A program made the position numbers and the translations under genes. Shown piece after piece: positions 9,059 through 16,829 of a stretch of 38,604 nucleotides of DNA. The notes under the pieces were generated by a model, which did not search any database, had not been told where the DNA came from, and worked only from the letters and a program-made list of their open reading frames with translations. The number at the start of each line of letters is the position of its first letter. Position 1 is the stretch's first letter. Where the stretch lies: assembly GCA_028284885.1 (NCBI GenBank), contig JANQQW010000102.1, positions 1 to 38,604 of the forward strand, read 5' to 3'. The DNA is from Planctomycetaceae bacterium (lineage in GTDB: Bacteria > Planctomycetota > Planctomycetia > Planctomycetales > Planctomycetaceae).

Positions 9059-9090
9059 GAAGCCGCCGGTGTCCTACCACCGGCGGCTTC
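9059..9090. terminator. Perfect 13-bp hairpin
   Basis: Arms GAAGCCGCCGGTG (9059-9071) and CACCGGCGGCTTC (9078-9090) with a 6-nt loop. There is no long T-run after either side. It sits upstream of the integrase operon and about 230 bp before the next plus-strand gene, so it may be a terminator that insulates the integrase or a structural element of the recombination region. Confidence 0.55.
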
Positions 9091-9323
9091 TCTCATGCGC
9101 TGCCTAGCACATCGCAGGCTCCAACGAGGAACCCCCGTCCGCCGCGGGGAAGGCGCAGCGAACGGGGGCATTGAACGGGTCGACGATCGCGTCGTGTCCC
9201 GCGTGTTCCATTCTGGGATCGTCGGATTCCTTCCCAACCCGACGCGAGTTTATGGGTACCACACGGATACCGATAAATCAAGCCGTGTTGAGGGGTTCCG
9301 GTGGCTCCGCTACAACCGCACCC

Positions 9324-9506
9324 ATGGCCAAACGGAAGGGACGTCCGAAGACGAAGGTCGCGAAGAACGACCGAGTATCGGTGCGAGTCACCAAGACGCG
9401 CCGGTCGCGTTACGAAGAGGCGGCCGAGCGAGCTGGCCAGTCTCTTACCGATTGGGCGAGGCGAATTCTCGACGAGGGTGCGGAGCGCGAACTCCGCGAG
9501 GAGTGA
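9324..9506 (+). CDS. Ribbon-helix-helix (Arc/CopG-like) DNA-binding protein
   Basis: A 60-residue basic protein. A lysine/arginine-rich tail is followed by a beta-strand (RVSVRVT) and two helices (RRSRYEEAAERAG; LTDWARRILDEGAERE), the ribbon-helix-helix layout of small repressors, antitoxins and relaxosome accessory proteins. The ATG at 9324 is chosen because the fold starts immediately after it; no good ribosome-binding site is seen. The next gene starts 3 bp after its stop with its GAGGAG motif inside this gene's end, so the two are probably co-translated. Confidence 0.7.
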   Translation: MAKRKGRPKTKVAKNDRVSVRVTKTRRSRYEEAAERAGQSLTDWARRILDEGAERELREE

Positions 9507-9509
9507 CCG

Positions 9510-9938
9510 ATGCATCGGCTTGCGGTGGTTCTGCTCTTGGTGACTGTGGGGTGCGGGGCGAACGAGGAGTCGCGGGCCCGGACCGCACTCGAGCAGGTCG
9601 AACGACGGCTTCGCGCAGACGGGATCTCGGTGGATGGAGTCGTCTACCGGGCGACCACGTTCGACTCCGAGATGCGGCGGCGAGAAGGGTCGATCGACGA
9701 ACGGTTTGACGTTCTGATCGACTGCTCGCTTGCCGGCGGTGCCACCCCAATGCCGATGGAGGTCGAGGCCCGCTGGAACGGATCGCGATGGGTCGTGGAA
9801 TCGGCCACGACGACAATCGGAGCTGATACGCTTGACCTGCTCGCGCTCCAGGAAACGGATGGCGAGATGCTGCTGTTCGTGATGGAGCTGAAAGCGTGCT
9901 TCGGCGAGGAGCCGCAGTTCGACCTGCATGACGAGTAG
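9510..9938 (+). CDS. Small putative lipoprotein
   Basis: A 142-residue protein with a short hydrophobic leader ending in a lipobox-like VTVGC, so probably lipid-anchored at Cys15. The rest is acidic with no recognised motif. GAGGAG (9497-9502) sits 7 nt before the ATG. It follows the ribbon-helix-helix gene with almost no gap. Confidence 0.65.
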   Translation: MHRLAVVLLLVTVGCGANEESRARTALEQVERRLRADGISVDGVVYRATTFDSEMRRREGSIDERFDVLIDCSLAGGATPMPMEVEARWNGSRWVVESATTTIGADTLDLLALQETDGEMLLFVMELKACFGEEPQFDLHDE

Positions 9939-10123
9939 TGGACCGCGATCAGCGTGATCGCGACGGCCGGCACCAGCCGGACTCGGTGTGACGCTTCCTT
10001 GCCCTCGATTCCTGACTCGTGTTTTCCCCCGTCGATCACGGGCACTCAATTGGGGATTCCGACTGTGTGCCAACTGCCCGTCACCGGTTGAAACCTCCTA
10101 TTCGTTTGCGTAGCGTCAACAAC

Positions 10124-10687
10124 ATGTCACCGATCGAACGAACACTACTGGTAAACCAGTTCCAACTTCTGCTCGCCACCGCCGAGGAGGAGCACGATCG
10201 GCACGAATACGAACGTGCAATCGCGATCTTCGAGAACGGTTGGGAGTACCTGTACGACGACGTCCTCGCCAGCCCAGCGATGCCACGGGAGGACGGCGTA
10301 CTCACGCTCTCGATCCTGCAAATGTACCGGTGCCTCCAGTTGTCGGTCAGCCACTTCAATCACGAGCACGATCTCGCCGACCGGGTCTTCTTCCCCGGGT
10401 TCGACGGCAACCAAGAGGCGCGGTTTCGCGCTTTCGCGAACTGGTACTGCCGGCCCGGCGGCAACGAACGCTTCGGCCTGTTCCAAGATCTCGAGGTGCT
10501 GGAACCGGGCACGACGATCGGGGACCTGGGAGAGTCGCTCGACCTGAACTCGCACTCGCCGCGGCTCGATTCGTACCGCCGAATGCTGGCCGAACTCGGC
10601 GACGTGAAGCCGGACAACCTGCTCTTCGGTCAGCTCAGCGACTCCGGCGTTCGAGCCGTCCTCGATGCGGCGTACCTCGACGACTGA
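10124..10687 (+). CDS. YfbU-family protein
   Basis: A 187-residue cytoplasmic protein matching the YfbU (UPF0304) family: the opening (ERTLLVNQFQLL), the central ILQMYRCLQLSVSH helix, the FPGFDGNQEARF segment and the C-terminal YRRMLAEL helix follow the order seen in E. coli YfbU. The molecular role of the family is unknown; E. coli YfbU has been listed among proteins involved in MazF-dependent death, which is background and not evidence for this copy. The ATG at 10124 is chosen over an upstream in-frame ATG (10019) because homology begins there. No ribosome-binding site is obvious. Confidence 0.85.
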   Translation: MSPIERTLLVNQFQLLLATAEEEHDRHEYERAIAIFENGWEYLYDDVLASPAMPREDGVLTLSILQMYRCLQLSVSHFNHEHDLADRVFFPGFDGNQEARFRAFANWYCRPGGNERFGLFQDLEVLEPGTTIGDLGESLDLNSHSPRLDSYRRMLAELGDVKPDNLLFGQLSDSGVRAVLDAAYLDD

Positions 10688-10771
10688 GCGGTGTTGACGA
10701 GACAGCCGCCGAGCGTCCGTCGAGTTCCGTGCCGTGGACGAGCTGGCGGTCGCCGAGTGTGGGTGCCGTCA

Positions 10772-11671
10772 CTACCACGGAGGGACGACCGCTGCACCGT
10801 CCCCTCGTTGTGACAAGGCGTGTAGCACGTCCGGATTCGCGTTCGTGCTGATACTGCGGACGGCTCCGTCCGCAACGACGAAGTGGCACATCCCGATGTG
10901 CGAGCTTCCGAACGACTCGAACCACCCCGAACCATCGAATGACGGGTCTCCTACCAGTGGAAAGTCGGATCCCACGACTCTCGCGTATGCAGTTTGGTCG
11001 TCGCCGTTGAAGACCGACCCGAGTTGCCTTGTTGGCGGCACATGCATCTCACCAAGCATCAACGCATGAGACGTTCCGTCCTGTTGGAGATCCCGAAATC
11101 CGATGGGGTGCGACCAGCCTGGATGTTCGAGCCCTGACGGAACGCTCGGCAGTACTACGTACGCTCCGTCTCCATCGTGTGCCCTGATGATGGTGCCGTC
11201 GTTGAGACCCCGGCGCGTGCCCCAGACCGCGCCGTAGTCCGACCACCCTATCGGGCCGAAGTGCAGTCCGTCTGGAAAGAACCGCGGGTCACCCCTGGTA
11301 TCGTCTCGCGCATACGGCCTCGACGGACAATGCAAGACAGTGAGGTCTCTGCCCGCGGAGTCGGGCTGAACGTAGTAGCGACGTTCCAACTGCCATTCCT
11401 CGTAGAGCGCACTCTGCTCAAGGTATGGGAGCACCAACACCGCCCAAGTGCCCCAGGTGTCCCCAAGATCGAGTGACGGCAGCGCTCCGTGCGCACTGTG
11501 ATGCGCATGGAAGGCCAGCCCCAGCTGTCTGAGGTTGTTTCGACAAGTGGTGCGTCGCGCTGCCTCCCGCGCCTGCTGAACGGCCGGAAGCAGCAGAGCG
11601 AGGAGCGTCGCTACAACCGCGACGACGACGAGCAACTCGATCAATGTGAAGCCCTGCCGCACCTTCCGCAT
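10772..11671 (-). CDS. DUF1559 pilin-like (pseudopilin N-terminus) protein
   Basis: A 299-residue protein with a type IV prepilin N-terminus: RQGFTLIELLVVVAVVATLL, where cleavage would occur before Phe, followed by the LPAVQQAREAARRTTCRNNLRQLGLA helix characteristic of planctomycete DUF1559 proteins. The conserved C-terminal end (ADGAVRSIS, DVLHALSQRGDG) is present, so the protein is intact. Such proteins are thought to be surface filaments or secretion-related, and planctomycete genomes carry many. The ATG at 11671 has a GGAG motif about 9 nt upstream, preferred over an earlier in-frame start. It is divergent from the next small gene. Confidence 0.9.
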   Translation of the reverse strand: MRKVRQGFTLIELLVVVAVVATLLALLLPAVQQAREAARRTTCRNNLRQLGLAFHAHHSAHGALPSLDLGDTWGTWAVLVLPYLEQSALYEEWQLERRYYVQPDSAGRDLTVLHCPSRPYARDDTRGDPRFFPDGLHFGPIGWSDYGAVWGTRRGLNDGTIIRAHDGDGAYVVLPSVPSGLEHPGWSHPIGFRDLQQDGTSHALMLGEMHVPPTRQLGSVFNGDDQTAYARVVGSDFPLVGDPSFDGSGWFESFGSSHIGMCHFVVADGAVRSISTNANPDVLHALSQRGDGAAVVPPW

Positions 11672-11795
11672 TGCCGGCTCCTCGATTTCGCACGGTCCAA
11701 CGTGCACATCCTTCCGGATCTCGTGTCCGATTCGAAGCCTGAGCCGCGACCCCGCTCAGTAGAGTGAACGTTGGTTGTCGAAGGACTGCGGGCCG

Positions 11796-12068
11796 ATGCT
11801 TGAAGTGCTGGAGTCGCTGTTGGACGAGTTCCCATTCGAGCCCTTTGAGTTCGGCCTCCGATGCGGACGGAAGTACGTCGTTGCTCGGGCGGAGGATGCC
11901 GTCACCAAGAATGGAATGATCCATCTAGTTGACGGAACCCACGACTGCCGTGCGCATTGCCGGATCGACGACATCTCGTTCGTTGAAGTTGCGGCCCGTC
12001 CGAGCCTTACGGGTCCGAAGACAGACGACTCGGGGGAGGATGCAGACGACAGATTCTCTGGCACTTGA
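11796..12068 (+). CDS. Small hypothetical protein
   Basis: A 90-residue acidic protein. The central part (FPFEPFEFGLRCGRKYVVARAED) resembles a small beta-rich domain common in planctomycete hypotheticals (pattern PFxPFxxxLxxGRxxxV), but I cannot name it. The C-terminus is low-complexity and acidic. An AAGGA motif lies 10 nt upstream of the ATG; a TTG 21 bp earlier in frame is an alternative. Divergent from the DUF1559 gene. Confidence 0.55.
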   Translation: MLEVLESLLDEFPFEPFEFGLRCGRKYVVARAEDAVTKNGMIHLVDGTHDCRAHCRIDDISFVEVAARPSLTGPKTDDSGEDADDRFSGT

Positions 12069-12171
12069 TGCCGGATCCAACAGTCGCGCGCGACCCCGTC
12101 AGTGACAGGTGCGTGTCTCTCAGGCCGCGTTGGCCTGGACACGAACCAAACACCTCTGACGGAGAGTGCAG

Positions 12172-12510
12172 ATGGCTACTCGAAGTGGTTCGCTGTGTGT
12201 CCTAGCAGTCGTGTTGGCCCTCGCGTACCCAGCGCAAGCCCCCGCGAACGACGCACCGGAGATCAGCGGTCTGAGCGCGCAACAGGTGGTTGGAGACTGG
12301 TGGCTCTTCAGCGGGACGGTAGTCGACGAGAACCCGAGCTACTGCATCATCGAGTTCGGCGACCTGCTCGCAGGCTACACGACGACTGTGGACATCAACG
12401 GGACGTTCCAGCTGATCGCGGAGGTACTCCTACCGGGCATTGTCAGTGCCTCCACCGTGGATGATCACGACGTCGAGTCCGCGGTGGAAGAGGTCTACGT
12501 CGATCCGTAA
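12172..12510 (+). CDS. Small secreted protein, first gene of the sigma/kinase operon
   Basis: A 112-residue protein with a signal peptide (about residues 1-27, cleavage near AQAPAND). The mature part looks like a single beta-sandwich: alternating strands such as WWLFSGTVVD and YTTTVDINGTFQLIAEV, ending in a DHDVESAVEEVYV strand, reminiscent of bacterial Ig-like modules. A GGAGA motif lies 6 nt before the ATG. Its stop is 8 nt from the TTG start of the next gene, so it appears to be the leading gene of the downstream sigma/kinase operon. A role as the surface component of a signalling unit is inference. Confidence 0.6.
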   Translation: MATRSGSLCVLAVVLALAYPAQAPANDAPEISGLSAQQVVGDWWLFSGTVVDENPSYCIIEFGDLLAGYTTTVDINGTFQLIAEVLLPGIVSASTVDDHDVESAVEEVYVDP

Positions 12511-12518
12511 GAGGTGTC

Positions 12519-12749
12519 TTGCGCACGTTCAACGAATCGCTCGCACATCATCGTGCTCGGGCTCGTCAGGGGGATCCTCGGGCTCTCGACGACTTCTTCC
12601 GCGAGTGCGGAGACGTCGTCAGAGCCGTGATTGGCCGACGTGAACAGCCAGGAAGCCCACACGCCCTAGAGGACGCAGTCCGACGCACTTGCCGACAGCT
12701 TCTCGACTGCGAGATGGACGAGCGAACGACGCCAACGGTACCGTGGTAG
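12519..12749 (+). CDS. Mini-protein resembling sigma factor region 2 only
   Basis: A 76-residue protein starting at TTG 12519, with GAGGTG immediately upstream (12511-12516). Residues about 9-62 follow the pattern of region 2 of the complete sigma factor encoded next: RARQGDPRALDDFFRECGDVVRAVIGR aligns with RVRRGDDSAASYLFNEYAPLVRRVVRR, and ALEDAVRRTCRQLL with SEDFVQSVWRSVF. There is no region 4. It could be a remnant of a duplicated sigma gene or a functional decoy/partner that binds core polymerase or an anti-sigma factor. Its stop lies 33 bp before the preferred start of the full sigma gene. Confidence 0.55.
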   Translation: MRTFNESLAHHRARARQGDPRALDDFFRECGDVVRAVIGRREQPGSPHALEDAVRRTCRQLLDCEMDERTTPTVPW

Positions 12750-12781
12750 TACCGATCTTCCTCTCGACGAGTGGGCCGACC

Positions 12782-13342
12782 GTGGAAAGCGAGTTTTCGA
12801 CGCTTCTTGCACGTGTGCGTCGGGGCGACGACAGTGCCGCCTCGTACCTCTTCAACGAGTACGCGCCACTCGTACGTCGGGTGGTGCGACGGCAGTTGAA
12901 CGGGCGGTTTCGCCGCCGGATCGACTCGGAGGATTTCGTCCAGTCGGTCTGGCGGTCCGTCTTCGTTACCGCCATCCACCGCTGCACATTCGATACGCCT
13001 GAGCAGTTCGTTGGCTACATCGTCAACATGACGCGGAACAAGGTCGTGACGACAGTCCGCCGTCACACGGCCAAACGCGCCGACATCGATGTTGAGGTGG
13101 CTCTCGACTCCGAGTACGAACCTGCGGACGAGAACGCGATCGATGCGCTGGGTGGCAGCATTCTCGACGAGCAGTGGGCTCAGTTCGATGCTGCGTTGTC
13201 TGCGCAGGAACGCGATGTCTTGAGTCTGAAGGCCGACGGACTGACCTTCGAGGCGATCGGCGAGCGACTAGGGATGAGCGAGCGCACGGTTCGGCGTATC
13301 CTCCGTCGCGTCATCGAGAAGGCTGCGCTCGATGCAGAGTGA
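12782..13342 (+). CDS. ECF-family RNA polymerase sigma factor
   Basis: Directs RNA polymerase to specific promoters. The protein (186 residues from GTG 12782) has region 2 (LARVRRGDDSAASYLF ... SEDFVQSVWRSVF) and region 4 (LSAQERDVLSLKADGLTFEAIGERLGMSERTVRRILRRV), a complete two-domain ECF sigma of the type common in planctomycetes beside Ser/Thr kinases. Start choice is uncertain: GTG 12743 (overlapping the previous stop) and ATG 12689 are also in frame; 12782 gives the usual short N-terminus. The kinase start (13332) lies inside its last codons, an 11-bp overlap that argues for co-translation. Phosphorylation by the kinase is a likely control, inferred from context. Confidence 0.85.
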   Translation: MESEFSTLLARVRRGDDSAASYLFNEYAPLVRRVVRRQLNGRFRRRIDSEDFVQSVWRSVFVTAIHRCTFDTPEQFVGYIVNMTRNKVVTTVRRHTAKRADIDVEVALDSEYEPADENAIDALGGSILDEQWAQFDAALSAQERDVLSLKADGLTFEAIGERLGMSERTVRRILRRVIEKAALDAE

Positions 13343-15329
13343 GGATTGTGCTCGGTCAGTCCTCTCAAGCCGTGCGCGTTCCGAGTTGATTCAGACGGCC
13401 TACGACGAGTTCTGCGATCGAGTCGAGGAGGGGGAGGCCGTTTCTCCGTCTCTGTTCGTCCGCAGGTATCCGGCCGTCGAGAGACGCCTCAGACGTCTGC
13501 TTGACGCCCATCAGGTCATACACGCACACGCCTCCGGGACATGGCCGAGTGCCGGGCAGACCATCGGCACGTTCGAACTACTCGAAGAGATTGGGCGAGG
13601 ATCGTTCTCGCGGGTGTTCACAGCCAGCGACACAGCCCTCGGCCACCGTACTGTCGTGCTGAAGGTCAACCACGGTTCTTCTGCCGAGGCCGCTCGACTC
13701 GGACAGCTTGAACACCCGCGCATCGTGCCAGTTCTGTCGACGCACGATCTCCCGGGTGGGCTCCACGGACTGTGCATGCCGTATCTCGGTCGTGCAACTC
13801 TCCTCGACGTGATCGACAGTGCTTTCGCGAAAGCCGAGCCTCCAACACGCATCGCTCTCGATCCACTTCTCCGCGGGCATGCGCCCGGCCAGGGTCGGGT
13901 CGCCTCGGTTCGCGCTGACTACATCGAAGTCGTCCTCAGAGTCGGTATTGCCGCAGCCAAGGCCTTGGGGTACGCACATGGGCGTGGCATTGCCCACGGC
14001 GACGTGAAGCCATCGAACGTTCTGATCGGCGAGGACGGCACGCCACGTCTGATCGACTTCAATCTTGCGCAGGAAGTGTCCGCCGACGCCGCTGGCGGAA
14101 CGCTGCCGTACATGTCCAGCACCCGCCTACGTTCGCTGGTGTCCGGGGAAGCAGACGTCGCCACCCAGAACGACGTGTTTGCACTTGCAGTGACGCTCTA
14201 CGAGGCTCTAACCGGAGCAGTTCCGTTCGAGCTGGGGGACGACGTGCCAGGTATCGACGCCGCTGCCTCGCTGCTCGCTCGGAGAGCCAAAGGCCTGGTG
14301 CCCGTCCGCCAGCGAAACCCTCGAGTCGATGGTCACCTCGCGTCACTGCTCGAGACCGTAATCAAGGAGGAGTGCTCCGTAACCGCCGATGAGTTCGCAG
14401 AGCGGCTGCGTCGCTGCCAAGGAATCGCGTCCAGAGCCAGCAGGTTCGTTCGCGGTCACAGGGCAGTCTCGGCAGCTCTCGCGGCACTGGTGCTCTTGGC
14501 GGCCCTCGGTGCAGCATCGTACTTCCAGTCGCTCCCCCCCGTCGAGGAGCGGTTGATGTCACAAGGCACCGCGCTGCTCTACGAGTCTCCGCAACGCGCT
14601 CTCGCCTGCTTTGAACGGGTACTCCGAAGTAGCCCCACGCACCGTGATGCCCAACGCGGTAGAGCGCTCGCGCTACTTGGGGCTGGCGACGCCGATGCTG
14701 CATACGCGGCGTTGCTCTCTCTCGAACATGACGACGCGGACGCTCCGGTGCAGCAAGCACTCGCCTACTGCATCGCCGCAGTCGATCGCGAGAACGAGCG
14801 GGCGATCAACATCTACACCCGACTGATTCGCAGCGGTGACCTGAGCACCGCCACTCTGAACAACATCGGTCACTGCGAGATTCGGTTCTCCCGATTCGAT
14901 GATGCGGAGCGGCACCTGCGGATGTCGTCGCAACGGGCCCCCAAGCATCCGACTGTCGCATACAATCTTGCGGCTCTGGAGCGTGCACGGGCTGTGGCCG
15001 AGGGGCGTGCACCCAACCCTGCCAGCGCGAGGAACGCATCCGCTTTGGCGCCGCAAGCTGCCAACGTGCACTTGGATACTGCCGTCGTTCTCGCGCTTGC
15101 CTCGCGTCGCGCACAATCACCGCGCACCGCCGCCGGCCTCCGCGGTGAATCGCTGGAGTACGCGCGGCTGGCCGTCGAGAACGGAATGGACGGGACGCGA
15201 CTCTCTCTGCTGAGTCGGTTGCTACCGGAGATCGCGAAAGAGCCGCAGTTCCTTGCCCTGCAGGCAACAACAGCCACGGGGCCCGCAGAGCACCTTCCAC
15301 GACTCATCAATCCCGTTGTGGATCGGTGA
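13332..15329 (+). CDS. Membrane-anchored Ser/Thr protein kinase with TPR-like tail
   Basis: A 665-residue kinase. After an N-terminal helical segment, the kinase domain has the glycine loop GRGSFSRVF (from Gly88), catalytic Lys111 in VVLKVN, the catalytic loop HGDVKPSN with Asp224, and the metal site DFN (Asp242-Asn244) in place of DFG. The activation-loop end reads TLPYMSSTRL, so the usual APE glutamate is missing. A single membrane helix follows at about 370-395 and then a roughly 270-residue helical region with TPR-like repeats (ALACFERVLRSSPTHRDA; DDAERHLRMSSQRAPKHPTVAYNLA). The layout puts the kinase inside the cell and the TPR-like part outside. It overlaps the sigma gene, its probable target or partner. 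Confidence 0.88.
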   Translation: MQSEDCARSVLSSRARSELIQTAYDEFCDRVEEGEAVSPSLFVRRYPAVERRLRRLLDAHQVIHAHASGTWPSAGQTIGTFELLEEIGRGSFSRVFTASDTALGHRTVVLKVNHGSSAEAARLGQLEHPRIVPVLSTHDLPGGLHGLCMPYLGRATLLDVIDSAFAKAEPPTRIALDPLLRGHAPGQGRVASVRADYIEVVLRVGIAAAKALGYAHGRGIAHGDVKPSNVLIGEDGTPRLIDFNLAQEVSADAAGGTLPYMSSTRLRSLVSGEADVATQNDVFALAVTLYEALTGAVPFELGDDVPGIDAAASLLARRAKGLVPVRQRNPRVDGHLASLLETVIKEECSVTADEFAERLRRCQGIASRASRFVRGHRAVSAALAALVLLAALGAASYFQSLPPVEERLMSQGTALLYESPQRALACFERVLRSSPTHRDAQRGRALALLGAGDADAAYAALLSLEHDDADAPVQQALAYCIAAVDRENERAINIYTRLIRSGDLSTATLNNIGHCEIRFSRFDDAERHLRMSSQRAPKHPTVAYNLAALERARAVAEGRAPNPASARNASALAPQAANVHLDTAVVLALASRRAQSPRTAAGLRGESLEYARLAVENGMDGTRLSLLSRLLPEIAKEPQFLALQATTATGPAEHLPRLINPVVDR

Positions 15330-15633
15330 GTGCGGCGCCTCTACGAAGTGGCTCGTCCGCTTGGTCAGCCAGCTGCCCCAAGAACTCCTCTCCGAACGCG
15401 CATTCGTACCCGCCGAGGCTTCGACTGTGCTCGACCCTGAACCCGGCCGCTCGAATGTCCTTGATGTACCGGAAAATCGTGCGTCGATGCGCACCGACAT
15501 GAGCCGCGAGTTCGTCGGCTGTGATGCCAGGGCGGACTAGTAGGAGTCCGCACACCCGCAACAGCCGATAGCGGGTCGTCGTATCTCGTGAGTGCACCTC
15601 CACGCTAGTGGGGTCGCGATTGCAAGCCGACAC
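15307..15633 (-). CDS. Small helix-turn-helix (HTH_11-type) regulator
   Basis: A 108-residue protein with a winged-helix/HTH of the HTH_11 type: TRYRLLRVCGLLLVRPG, then ITADELAAHVGAHRRTIFRYIKDIRAAGFRVE and the wing RSLGGYECAF. It lacks the WYL ligand domain often found after such HTHs. The start is uncertain: GTG at 15633 gives the full length, GTG at 15603 gives a more usual N-terminus, and neither has a ribosome-binding site. Its 3' end overlaps the 3' end of the kinase gene by 23 bp, tail to tail. Confidence 0.65.
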   Translation of the reverse strand: MSACNRDPTSVEVHSRDTTTRYRLLRVCGLLLVRPGITADELAAHVGAHRRTIFRYIKDIRAAGFRVEHSRSLGGYECAFGEEFLGQLADQADEPLRRGAALTDPQRD

Positions 15634-15703
15634 CGGACAGAGATTCCGAAGAAATCAGAGTCGAGTCTTGACGCTGCCGTCCCACCGGATCCACCGTGCG
15701 ACC

Positions 15704-16066
15704 ATGCTCCGCGACGTCTCCCTGCTGCTCCGCTTCCGCCCCGCCGGCCGCTCCTCGGTCGAGGTCGTCGTCTCACCGGGGAAGGATCGCAGGTGCTGTT
15801 GGCCGGTGGACAGCCGGAAGGACTGGCTCGACGTCGGGCCGGGGAACCGCGTGTACTTCCCCAAGACCGAGGAGACGCTGACCGTCGAGAGCGTGGCCGT
15901 CCACGGGAGCCTGCCGCCCATCCTCGGGACCGGGCACGGACTGAAGCTCTACTTCGCGATGACGGGCCGCGAGTTGGTCGGGCGGATCGGCGTCGGGGAG
16001 TTCGTGGACTGGCCGGAGAGCGGGCCGCCGGCGTGGAATGAGGTGGGGCGGGCGGCGGCGGTGTAG
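15704..16066 (+). CDS. Hypothetical protein
   Basis: A 120-residue protein with strong GC at third codon positions, supporting real coding. It is predicted to be beta-rich with no signal peptide and no motif I recognise. The ATG at 15704 is the natural start. It ends 1 bp from the convergent small gene at 16068. Confidence 0.5.
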   Translation: MLRDVSLLLRFRPAGRSSVEVVVSPGKDRRCCWPVDSRKDWLDVGPGNRVYFPKTEETLTVESVAVHGSLPPILGTGHGLKLYFAMTGRELVGRIGVGEFVDWPESGPPAWNEVGRAAAV

Positions 16067-16067
16067 G

Positions 16068-16388
16068 TCACCGAGGGCCGAGCCTCGCACCGGAGAAGCT
16101 GCTCCGCCGATTGTTCGACAGCGATCCGTTCGACGACCTCTCCGTGCGTGACCCGCTGATCGAACGCCAGATCTCCCGCTCTCCTGTCCGGCTGCCGACG
16201 TTCTCGGAGCTGAGCGAGTACTCCAGAATCCCGATGTAGGGAGCGCTGCTCCGCGACTCCGACCGACGTGTCCAACGCGAACGGTGGATCGCCACGACGA
16301 CGGCCCGCGGGAACACGATGCCGTGCTCCTCGCACCAGTCCGCGAAGACCCCGTGGGGCACGTCGCCGGCGAGGTAGGCGTCGAGCAT
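16068..16388 (-). CDS. Hypothetical small protein
   Basis: A 106-residue reading frame. The first 40 residues (LDAYLAGDVPHGVFADWCEEHGI) look like a genuine helical N-terminus, whereas the rest is Ser/Arg-rich and unconvincing. An in-frame TTG at 16397 overlaps the stop of the gene upstream (TTGA), which would couple the two. The C-terminal part may be out of frame with an ancestral gene. Function unknown. Confidence 0.35.
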   Translation of the reverse strand: MLDAYLAGDVPHGVFADWCEEHGIVFPRAVVVAIHRSRWTRRSESRSSAPYIGILEYSLSSENVGSRTGEREIWRSISGSRTERSSNGSLSNNRRSSFSGARLGPR

Positions 16389-16393
16389 GGGGG

Positions 16394-16720
16394 TCAACGC
16401 TCCGGGTGCGGGTGCTCGCGGACGAGCCGCACGCGGCCGCGGACGAACTGGAACTCGTCGATCATCGGGGTATCGCTCGGTGCGCCCCAGGGGACCAACC
16501 GCACCTTGAGGGTTGCGCCTTCGAGGCAGAACACAGCGAGCCCCCCGTGCAGCGGCCGGACCACGCTGTTGTGGGGTGTGTGGACCACGTACTCGGGATC
16601 GCCGCTTGTGGACTCGTCCCCGGTGCGGTACTCGACCCGGTAGGCGACGAAGTCCGTGGACACGGCGCCGGTCGTGGGGACGCCGGCGAGGGCGATGACA
16701 GCGAGGAAGGCGCTGGGCAT
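16394..16720 (-). CDS. Small secreted hypothetical protein
   Basis: A 108-residue protein. The ATG at 16720 starts a signal peptide (MPSAFLAVIALAGVPTTGAVS), which is why it is preferred over longer in-frame starts. The mature part is predicted beta-rich (YVVHTPHNSVVRPLHGGLAVFCLE). No family recognised. It lies on the same strand as the ImmA/IrrE gene and its partner, 109 bp downstream. Confidence 0.55.
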   Translation of the reverse strand: MPSAFLAVIALAGVPTTGAVSTDFVAYRVEYRTGDESTSGDPEYVVHTPHNSVVRPLHGGLAVFCLEGATLKVRLVPWGAPSDTPMIDEFQFVRGRVRLVREHPHPER

Positions 16721-16829
16721 GGACGGCAGTCTAGCAGACTGGCGGCGGGCGGGTGCATCCCGTGGGCGCATGAAGAACCCCGCCGAGGTTGTGTGCCCGA
16801 CGGGGTCGCAACCTGACGCGCCGCCGGAC

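Noticed and set aside
9093..10073. Minus-strand frame of 326 residues opposite the RHH and lipoprotein genes
   Set aside because: Lacks motifs and lies opposite two genes with ribosome-binding sites and tight spacing.
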